64,000 bases of DNA, taken from the NCBI RefSeq assembly GCF_022747945.1, contig NZ_JALDST010000001.1:6014001-6078000 (forward strand), written 5' to 3'. The DNA comes from Micromonospora sp. R77 (lineage in GTDB: Bacteria; Actinomycetota; Actinomycetes; Mycobacteriales; Micromonosporaceae). Below the pieces are notes generated by a model that did no database searches, had not been told where the DNA came from, and saw only the letters and a list, made by a program, of their open reading frames with translations. Position numbers and translations under genes: made by a program. Of the stretch, positions 54,031 to 60,768 are shown piece after piece (within the stretch, counting starts at the first letter, position 1; each line of letters opens with the position of its first letter).

Positions 54031-54630
54031 ATGACCGACCATGACGGGCTCCACGGTGTCCAAGCCGTGCCGCCCGGCGGCATTGCCACCGCCCGGTTGG
54101 TGTTACGTCCGCCGACGGATCTCGACCTGCGCGAGGTGTTCGACCTGTACGCGGATCCTCGGGTGTGGGGGCCCGACCCGATGACCCGCCACCACCGCAT
54201 CGCGCAGACGGAACAGATGATCGAGCGGTGGCGCGGTTCGTGGGCAGGCGACGGCCTCGGCATGTGGGTCGCGCGCAGCGCCGAAGAGGGCGACGAGGGG
54301 GCCTTCGTCGGTATCGGCGGCTGCTTTCTCCGCTACGGCGTGGCGTGGAACCTGGGCTTCCGCCTCGTTCCCGGCCGGTGGGGCCGCGGCTATGCACACG
54401 AGATCAGCGTGGCGGCGATGGCGGCAGCACATCGGGTACGCCCGGAGCTGCCGCTGACCGCCTACGTGCTGGCGGGCAATGACCGGTCTCAGCGGGCCGT
54501 GGAGCGCCTCGATCTCCGGCTGGTCTGGCGCGGCCCGGATGCCGGCAACCCCGACTCCTCCGCCATCCGCCTTCTCTACAGTGACCGACCGCTGTCGCCC
54601 GCGGTCCTGCACGCGCTGACGGAACGCTAG
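54031..54630 (+). CDS. GNAT-family N-acetyltransferase (RimJ/RimL-like)
   Basis: 199 aa. TARLVLRPPTDLDLREVFDL, LGMWVARSAEEG and FVGIGGCFLRYGVAWNLGFR precede the acetyl-CoA loop VPGRWGRGYAHEISVAAMAA, then AYVLAGNDRSQRAVERLDLR. These are the canonical acetyltransf_3 motifs with the R-x-x-G-x-G/A pattern. The substrate (protein N-terminus or small molecule) cannot be told. Confidence 0.8.
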   Translation: MTDHDGLHGVQAVPPGGIATARLVLRPPTDLDLREVFDLYADPRVWGPDPMTRHHRIAQTEQMIERWRGSWAGDGLGMWVARSAEEGDEGAFVGIGGCFLRYGVAWNLGFRLVPGRWGRGYAHEISVAAMAAAHRVRPELPLTAYVLAGNDRSQRAVERLDLRLVWRGPDAGNPDSSAIRLLYSDRPLSPAVLHALTER

Positions 54631-54677
54631 CGACCGATTGCCGGATACCTGCTGAACGCCCGGGGTGGAGGAGCAAC

Positions 54678-54992
54678 GTGCCTGCCTATGTGGTGTCCGA
54701 GGTCGAAGTGATCGAGCCGGAACTGTTCCGGCGGTACCGGGAATTGGCGGCCGCCTCGATCGGTGCCCACGGCGGGCGGTACCTGGCGCGAGGCGCCGAA
54801 CCCGACGTGGTCGAAGGTGAACCCTTGCCCGGCCGGCGGATCGTCATCGTCGAGTTCCCCGACCGCGAGTCGCTCTACCGTTGGTACCGCTCCGCCGAGT
54901 ACGCAGAGGCTCTTTCCGTACGGGACAGGGCACTCCGACGCCGGCTGTTCTTCGTCGACGGGGTCCCGGAGCCGGCAGGTGATCCCCGTTGA
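54678..54992 (+). CDS. DUF1330 protein
   Basis: 104 aa; GGAGGAG precedes GTG 54678. PAYVVSEVEVIEPELFRRYR, AHGGRYLARG, GRRIVIVEFPDRESLYRWYR and SAEYAEALSVRDRAL form the dimeric ferredoxin-like fold of DUF1330. Function unknown; members are small cytoplasmic proteins, sometimes next to oxidoreductases. Confidence 0.78.
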   Translation: MPAYVVSEVEVIEPELFRRYRELAAASIGAHGGRYLARGAEPDVVEGEPLPGRRIVIVEFPDRESLYRWYRSAEYAEALSVRDRALRRRLFFVDGVPEPAGDPR

Positions 54993-55168
54993 TCGTATGA
55001 CGGCTCGAGCTGCCGGCCGCTCCGGCCATCGCTACCGATCGGGACCCGGCTGCCGTGCGCGTTCGCGCAGTGGATCGCGGCGGACGCCGGGGCCGATCTC
55101 GGGCGGCCAGAGCCGAGCACCAACGCTGCGCGACGAGCCCGGTGATGCGCCCGTGGCGAGGCGTCCGC

Positions 55169-56638
55169 TCAGCTCACCCCGGTCGGCAGTTTCCGCCTGC
55201 TGAGTGCCAGGACCGCCCCGCCCTGAGGGGCGAGCAGCGCCTCGTTGGTGTAGTGCACCGGGGCGTCACTGATCGACGTGAAGGTGAAGGCGCGCGCCGC
55301 GACGGCAAGGATGAGTACCGCTTCGGTCAGGGCGAAGCGCATCCCGTAGCAGATCCGCTGGCCGCCGCCGAAGGGAAACCATGCGGAGCGATGGATCCGC
55401 CCGGTGCCCTCGTCGAGCCAGCGGGCGGGCCAGAACCGGGTCGGCTCGGGCCAGAACCGCGGATCGCGGTGGGTGACCCACGCGCTGACCCAGATGCCCG
55501 CGTCCGCCGGTATGGCCTGGCCGCGCAACTCCAGCGTGACGTTGGCCTTGCGAGGGAGCATCGCCACGGTGGGGAACAGGCGCAGGGTCTCCTTGACGCA
55601 GGCCTCGGTGAAGGGCAGCCGGGCAATGTCGTCGAAGCCGGGCTCCGCGTCGCCGAGCACCTCGTCCAGTTCGGTGTGCAGGCGGTCGAGGACGTCCGGG
55701 TGGCGGGCCAGTAGGGCGAAGGCGAAGCCGAGGGTGTTCGCGGTCGTCGCGTGCCCGGCGACGTAGAGGGTGTGGATCTCGTTGCGCAGTTGCCGCTCGT
55801 CCATCGGGCGGCCGTCCTCGTCGCGGGCGTCGAGCAGCATCGCCAGCAGGTCCGGCGGGCCGTCCTGCTCGCCGGCAGTGTCCTGAGGCCGGCGGCGGCG
55901 GTCGACCGCCCGCATGATCAGCCGCTCGACGTGCGCGGACGCCTTGCGTAGCCGCCGTCGGTGCGGGGCCGGCATCCAGTAGGGCAGCAGACCGGGTAGG
56001 CCGGTGTACTCGATCTCCTCCAGCCGGGCCATCTCGGCCAGGGCGTCGCGGATCGCGTCGCCGTCGGCGTGGCCGACCTCGGCGCCGAACAGGCTCTTCA
56101 CGGCGATCTGGGCGGTCAGCCGCACCATGTCCTGGTGCACGTCGCGGATCTGGCCGTCCTGCCACTGGTCGGCCAGTTCGGTGGCGTAGCGGACCATGGT
56201 GGTCGCGTAGCCGGTGATCCGTCGCACGTGCATGGCCGGCTGCGCCAGGCGGCGCTGCCGTTTCCACAGGTCGCCGTTGCTGGCCGGCAGGGCGCGGGCG
56301 CCGAGCAGGTCGGCGTGCTGGATGAAGCCGTCGGTGAAGCCCTTGCGCAGCGAGAAGTTGGTGGCGCTGAGCACGGTCGCGACGTCGTCGGGGTGGAAGA
56401 CGCAGTACTGGCGCTGTCCGCCGAGCGACCAGGCGGCCAGGTCGCCGTACGTGTCGTGCAGGTCGGTGACGAACGCCTGCGGATCGGCGGCGAAGCGCGG
56501 CAGGTCGCCCACCAGCGGCCACGGCCTGGTTCCGGGTACGTCGTCGGGGGCGGGGCGGCGTAGCGCGTCGAGCAGCCGGTCCGTCGCGGTACGACCGGTG
56601 GCCGCCCGGGAGCGGGTGGAGAGGTACGGACTGGACAC
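55169..56638 (-). CDS. cytochrome P450, last gene of the terpenoid-like operon
   Basis: About 489 aa; GTG 56638 is five bases past AAAGGAG. N-terminal RPWPLVGDLPRFAADPQAF, the C-helix WKRQRRLAQPAMHVRRI, I-helix LYVAGHATTANTL (near 294), ExxR KETLRLFP (near 349) and the heme loop FPFGGGQRICYGMRFAL (Cys near 430) are all present. The long, CYP4-like layout resembles pentalenene-oxygenase-type P450s that act on terpenes. It likely oxidises the product of the cyclase encoded just upstream. Confidence 0.83.
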   Translation of the reverse strand: MSSPYLSTRSRAATGRTATDRLLDALRRPAPDDVPGTRPWPLVGDLPRFAADPQAFVTDLHDTYGDLAAWSLGGQRQYCVFHPDDVATVLSATNFSLRKGFTDGFIQHADLLGARALPASNGDLWKRQRRLAQPAMHVRRITGYATTMVRYATELADQWQDGQIRDVHQDMVRLTAQIAVKSLFGAEVGHADGDAIRDALAEMARLEEIEYTGLPGLLPYWMPAPHRRRLRKASAHVERLIMRAVDRRRRPQDTAGEQDGPPDLLAMLLDARDEDGRPMDERQLRNEIHTLYVAGHATTANTLGFAFALLARHPDVLDRLHTELDEVLGDAEPGFDDIARLPFTEACVKETLRLFPTVAMLPRKANVTLELRGQAIPADAGIWVSAWVTHRDPRFWPEPTRFWPARWLDEGTGRIHRSAWFPFGGGQRICYGMRFALTEAVLILAVAARAFTFTSISDAPVHYTNEALLAPQGGAVLALSRRKLPTGVS

Positions 56639-56686
56639 GGCGACTCCTTTGCGCACGTTCGGTGGTGAGGGGAAGCCTGGAGCGGA

Positions 56687-57409
56687 TCAGATGTGCCGCC
56701 ACGGCCGGATGTTCGCCGCCTTCAAGCGGCGGTAGAGCGCGACGGTGTAGATGATGTCGGCGACGAACACGACCAGATAGAGGTAGTTGATCAACGGGGT
56801 CAGCGGGTACGAGTCGTGCCGGAAACTGTCGACCCAGAAGGACCCGAAACTGCGGGGCCACGGTTGGGCCGCGCTCGTGGTCACGGTCAGGGCGGTCGCC
56901 AGCCAGGCGAAGAAGGTGCCGAAGAACTTTGCGATCGCGATGTACAACGACTGGCCGCGGGGGCTGTCCCGGCGCACGAGCATGACCAGGAACAGCAGCG
57001 ACATCAGGCAGTTGACACCGAAGCCGGTGTATTCACCGTCGGGGTCGTTGAACTCGAAGAAGCCCAGGTAGACAATCGGGTAGGCGACGACGACCGCGAC
57101 GATGGGCAGGATCCGGGCGTATCGCCTGACCGCCGGCGCGTCGCCGAACTCCGTGGGCGCGTACCGGCAGGCCTGCCAGAGGATGACCAGGTCCACCAGG
57201 AGCCACGCGATGCTCAGGGTATGGATGTGGTCGGCGAAGGGGTTGATGAACAGCCCGTACGCGGCCTCCCAGGACAGGTTCGCGCCGAGCGCCGCGATCG
57301 GCATCCCGTAGGTCTTGTCACGGAAGCCGCGGTGGATGATCCCCGCGTACGCGACCAGCCACCACAGTGTGCAGATGACGCCGGTGACCACGACCACCTG
57401 GGAGATCAT
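56687..57409 (-). CDS. seven-helix membrane protein resembling PaxB/Pyr4-type terpene cyclases
   Basis: 240 aa with seven hydrophobic helices. In the second, ALGANLSWEAAYGLFINP has a Glu (E48), and in the last, YLVVFVADIIYTVALYRR has an Asp (D218). The PaxB/Pyr4 membrane cyclase family keeps one Glu and one Asp in equivalent helices for protonating terpene epoxides or alkenes. Other landmarks are AWLLVDLVILWQACRY and LGFFEFNDPDGEYTG. Its ATG overlaps the stop of the upstream gene. The family is best known from fungi; bacterial members occur in indole-sesquiterpene pathways. The assignment is by topology and motif, not proven. Confidence 0.6.
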   Translation of the reverse strand: MISQVVVVTGVICTLWWLVAYAGIIHRGFRDKTYGMPIAALGANLSWEAAYGLFINPFADHIHTLSIAWLLVDLVILWQACRYAPTEFGDAPAVRRYARILPIVAVVVAYPIVYLGFFEFNDPDGEYTGFGVNCLMSLLFLVMLVRRDSPRGQSLYIAIAKFFGTFFAWLATALTVTTSAAQPWPRSFGSFWVDSFRHDSYPLTPLINYLYLVVFVADIIYTVALYRRLKAANIRPWRHI

Positions 57410-58203
57410 GCCGAGCCTTTCGTCGTTGAGGGTTCGTCACTGCCGGACCGGACGGGTTGCGGGATCCGGTCGATCTGGGTGCGGTACCGGCGCAGACACA
57501 GCGCCGCCAGGTGCGTCCGCTGCCCGTCCGGGAACCCGTCCAGCCGTTCGTGGAACATCCGTTCGTAGCGGGCCGTCTCGTCGCGGAGCCGCTGCGGCGC
57601 GTCCGGTCCGTAGAGCCGCACCAGCGCGTCGTAGGCGTTGAAGTTCCCCGTCCGGACGTCGTGCTCGTAGTGGGCGAGGTCGTTGCCGATGTCGGCGAGG
57701 ACCTCGACCGGCCAGAGCACGTCGAGCAAGTGCTGATCGACGGGCCGGCCGAGCAGCGGGTAGATCATCGTGTGCAGCAGCCGCAGATCGGAGGAGCGCA
57801 GCTCGACCAGCCGCATGACGTCGGCGTGGTCGGCGGCACCGTAGGTGGTGACCCGGTTCTCCAGTCGCACGTACCGCTCACCCTGGTCGAGTTGGTGGCC
57901 GACGGCCTCGTCGTAGGCGCCCAACCGGCGTAGCAGCGTGGCGAAGCGCTGCTTGTAGCGGACCAGTTTCTGGTAGTCCTGGTTGCCGTCGGTCTCGAGT
58001 TCGACGTCGCGGGTGTGTTCGGCGACCGCGTCGACCCGGTAGACCAGGAACTCCACCAGGAACAGCACGGGTGTGCACCGCGTTCGCTGCCACGGGGACA
58101 GCCGCAGCGCGGGGAAGTAGAGGTCCCGGGCGAAGTCCCGAAAGATGTCCCGGGACTTGTCGAGGGCTTCCCGTGAGGCCCGCAGCTTCTCCCACGCCTT
58201 CAT
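57406..58203 (-). CDS. all-helical protein with ND..YEHD motif, possible terpenoid-synthase fold
   Basis: 265 aa. Predicted helices cover most of the length. FLVEFLVYRVDAVAEHTRDV near residues 48-67 has spaced acidic residues (D58, E62, D66), and VLADIGNDLAHYEHDVRTGN near 168-187 resembles the second metal motif of class I terpenoid synthases (N-D-x-x-x-x-E-x-D), though not the textbook form. There is no canonical DDxxD. Overlaps on both sides (ATGA at 58200-58203 and at 57406-57409) place it firmly in the operon. The enzymatic role is a hypothesis. Confidence 0.5.
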   Translation of the reverse strand: MKAWEKLRASREALDKSRDIFRDFARDLYFPALRLSPWQRTRCTPVLFLVEFLVYRVDAVAEHTRDVELETDGNQDYQKLVRYKQRFATLLRRLGAYDEAVGHQLDQGERYVRLENRVTTYGAADHADVMRLVELRSSDLRLLHTMIYPLLGRPVDQHLLDVLWPVEVLADIGNDLAHYEHDVRTGNFNAYDALVRLYGPDAPQRLRDETARYERMFHERLDGFPDGQRTHLAALCLRRYRTQIDRIPQPVRSGSDEPSTTKGSA

Positions 58204-59174
58204 CTGTGCATCCTTTCCGGCACCGGGGCAGGGGTCGGGCTGCCCCGCGTGGTCCGCCTGATGGCCAGGTAGTGCAGCTGGAACGGCAGACCGACGATGA
58301 TCTGCGGCATGGCCTGCTGGGCGTGGAAGACGAGGGTGAACGCCAGGGCGACGTCGGGGGAGATGCCGAGCAGACCGAGCGAGTACAGTGCCCCGGCTTC
58401 GAAGGTGCCCAGTTGGGCGGGCGCGGAAGGCAGGGCGTTGGCGAAGTCGATGAAGAACAGCACCAGGATCGCCGCCGCGAACGACAGGTCCATGTGCAGC
58501 GCCCGCAGCACCAGGAACGCCGCTGCCGCGTCGGCGAGTTCGCCGAGCAGGATCCACGCGGAGGCGACGCTGAAGCCCCGCCGGTCCCGCAGGAAGTACA
58601 TGCCGTCCACCAGACCGCGCAGGAACGTCGGCAGCGTCGCCCCCGGCTTACGGTGCGCCACCCAGACCAGCAGCAGCAGGTGGGCGATCATGACGGCGGT
58701 GATGGCCACGACGACCCCGAGCACCCAGCCGGTGAAGCCGAGCAGCAGTGGAACGGGCAGGGCCAGTAGCGCCACACCGACGGCACCGATCGACTTCTTC
58801 AGCACGATCAGCGCCGTGGTGACGGTGACCGGAACGCCTTCACGTCTGAGCATCCACAGGCGCATCACCTCGCCGGCGCGGGCCGGGGTGAGCGACGACG
58901 CCGCTTGCGCGGCCAACTCGTAGCGCAGCAGGGTGCCGAACCGGACCGGGTGCCGCGCGCCGAGCATGGCCGTCCAACTCGCCCCGCGGACGAACTGCGC
59001 GCCGATGTTCAGCAGCACGGCGAGCACCAGCAGCCGGTAGTCGGCACCCCGGAGGGCAGCGGTGAACTTGTCGACCTCGATGCCGCGCAGGAACCGCCAG
59101 AGGACGACGACCGTGGCCAGTACACATAGCAGCCGGAACGCGAGACCCAGCCGGCTCTTGGTCCGCTCATTCAT
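58200..59174 (-). CDS. UPF0104 / lysylphosphatidylglycerol-synthase-type membrane protein, copy 2
   Basis: 324 aa with about eight hydrophobic helices. Family marks: LNIGAQFVRGASWTAMLGAR, LLRYELAAQAASSLTPARAG, EVMRLWMLRREGVPVTVTTA and NALPSAPAQLGTFEAGALYS. UPF0104 membrane parts resemble the flippase half of MprF and often serve lipid or polyprenyl transport. No catalytic domain is attached. A paralogue lies two genes upstream, and both are in the same transcript. Confidence 0.72.
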   Translation of the reverse strand: MNERTKSRLGLAFRLLCVLATVVVLWRFLRGIEVDKFTAALRGADYRLLVLAVLLNIGAQFVRGASWTAMLGARHPVRFGTLLRYELAAQAASSLTPARAGEVMRLWMLRREGVPVTVTTALIVLKKSIGAVGVALLALPVPLLLGFTGWVLGVVVAITAVMIAHLLLLVWVAHRKPGATLPTFLRGLVDGMYFLRDRRGFSVASAWILLGELADAAAAFLVLRALHMDLSFAAAILVLFFIDFANALPSAPAQLGTFEAGALYSLGLLGISPDVALAFTLVFHAQQAMPQIIVGLPFQLHYLAIRRTTRGSPTPAPVPERMHR

Positions 59175-59730
59175 CCCGGTGCGCCACCGTGGGCAGCCGG
59201 CTGGCGGCGAGGCTGTCGGGCCACAGCAGCCGCTCGGTCTCGAAGAACCTGAGCAGTTCCGGCACCCGGATGCCCAGCGACGACCGGATCTTCTTCAACG
59301 GCTCGTCCCACAGGTCGTCCCACCGCACGGCGTTGAGGGGTTGGACGCCCTGCTGCCGAATGAACTCGACGGCCAGGTGGAACAGCAGCACGTCACGCTC
59401 GGACAGCCGCCACGGCCCGCGGTACAGATGCCGGGCCGCCAGCGCGAAGACCTGCCGCTGCCAGCCGGCGGCCCGGCCGGTGGAGCCCATGGTGACCCCG
59501 AGGACGAATGCCTCGTCGGCCGACGTGGTGCCCCTGCCGAAGACGATGTGCACGCAGTCGTGCCCGCGCAGGTCGATGGCGCCGGGCAGGGCGACCGGAC
59601 TCGCCGGGTTCTCCAGCAGGCGGACATACCAGGGCACGACGGAGGCGTCGTCACCCGGCATCTCGGCGTACGCCTCGCCCAGCGTCTGCTCCCCGTCAAG
59701 GCTGGGCACCCAGTTCGACAATGCTGTCAT
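59167..59730 (-). CDS. COQ4-like protein with HDxxH-x11-E motif
   Basis: 187 aa. LRGHDCVHIVFGRGTTSADE contains H57-D58-x2-H61-x11-E73, the metal-binding motif that defines COQ4 of ubiquinone synthesis. The rest (EAFVLGVTMGSTGRA, LRFFETERLLWPDSLAASRL) is helical, as in COQ4, though shorter. COQ4 binds lipid-like quinone intermediates and has been linked to ring decarboxylation/hydroxylation. No ubiquinone genes are in the window. The gene overlaps its neighbours by 35 bases at the start and eight at the end, placing it in the operon. Confidence 0.6.
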   Translation of the reverse strand: MTALSNWVPSLDGEQTLGEAYAEMPGDDASVVPWYVRLLENPASPVALPGAIDLRGHDCVHIVFGRGTTSADEAFVLGVTMGSTGRAAGWQRQVFALAARHLYRGPWRLSERDVLLFHLAVEFIRQQGVQPLNAVRWDDLWDEPLKKIRSSLGIRVPELLRFFETERLLWPDSLAASRLPTVAHRDE

Positions 59731-60691
59731 GATCTTCTCTCCTCGGTTGGCCAGCGGCGAACCGCAAGGGCAGGCCGGCGATCAGCTGCGGGAGGTTCTG
59801 CTGCGCGTGGAAGACGAGGGCGAAGGCCGCTCCGGCTTCGAGGGGGACGTGCGCGAGCTGGAGGCTGAAGAACGCGCCGGCCTCGAAGGTGCCGAGGTGG
59901 ACCGGGGTCACCGGGAGGCTGACCGACACGTCGACGAAGAACAGCACGAGCGCCGCCACACCGACCGACCCGTGCACGTGCAGGGCGCTGAGGATCACCA
60001 CTGCCGCCACGGTGTCGATCACCACTCCCAGCAGGACCAGCACCACCAGCAGCAGCAGGGTCCGAGGGGAGCGGAGGCAGAACAGGCCCTCCGCCACCCG
60101 GCGTACGCCGCGAGGCGCCCGCTCGCCGCCGTCGCGGTGGGCCAGCCATACCAGCAGGCCCACCAGGGCCACGGTGGCTACCGTCGACGACCAGATGAAG
60201 GCGGTGACCCAGCCCGGAAGTCCGGCCATCAGCAGCGGCGCGGCGATTGCGAGGACCCCGATCGCGGCGGCGCGGACGATCCGGCGCAGAGTGATCAGTG
60301 CCCCGGTGACGCCGGTTGGCACGTTCTGCCGGCTGAGCAGCCGCGACCGAAGCGGGTCCCCGCCTCTCGGCACGTCGATGTAGGCGGTCGACTGGGCCGC
60401 GAACTCGTAGCGCAGCAGGCGGGCGAAGGGCACCCGGTGACGCGGACGAAGCAGCACCGACCAGCACCCGGCCTGCACGACCTGGCCGGCCAGGTTGAGC
60501 AGCGCGGCCAGCAGCAGCAGCTGGACCACCGGGTGGCCGAGCCGGTTTCCCAGCGTCGGCGCGTCGAGCTGGGGCACCAGCCAGAACACCGGCGCCACGG
60601 TGGTCACGAACCACAGCAGCCGGAGCAGGAAGCGCCGGAGCGACCGCCCCGACGTCGCGGTGGGCCGGGGGGTGGCTGCGATGTCGCTCAT
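59696..60691 (-). CDS. UPF0104 / lysylphosphatidylglycerol-synthase-type membrane protein, copy 1
   Basis: 331 aa, about eight helices. LLRYEFAAQSTAYIDVPRGG, DPLRSRLLSRQNVPTGVTGA and VSLPVTPVHLGTFEAGAFFS parallel the motifs of the downstream paralogue, as does the C-terminal FHAQQNLPQLIAGLPLRFA (compare FHAQQAMPQIIVGLPFQL). Probable transporter or flippase for a lipid intermediate, or a scaffold. A tandem duplication with divergence is the simplest origin of the pair. Confidence 0.72.
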   Translation of the reverse strand: MSDIAATPRPTATSGRSLRRFLLRLLWFVTTVAPVFWLVPQLDAPTLGNRLGHPVVQLLLLAALLNLAGQVVQAGCWSVLLRPRHRVPFARLLRYEFAAQSTAYIDVPRGGDPLRSRLLSRQNVPTGVTGALITLRRIVRAAAIGVLAIAAPLLMAGLPGWVTAFIWSSTVATVALVGLLVWLAHRDGGERAPRGVRRVAEGLFCLRSPRTLLLLVVLVLLGVVIDTVAAVVILSALHVHGSVGVAALVLFFVDVSVSLPVTPVHLGTFEAGAFFSLQLAHVPLEAGAAFALVFHAQQNLPQLIAGLPLRFAAGQPRREDHDSIVELGAQP

Positions 60692-60768
60692 GTCGGCTCA
60701 GCCCCGCGCGGCGTCGAGGTGGGCGGGGCTGCCCCGGAGCTGGCCAGCGGGCGGCGCGGCGCCGTGCA

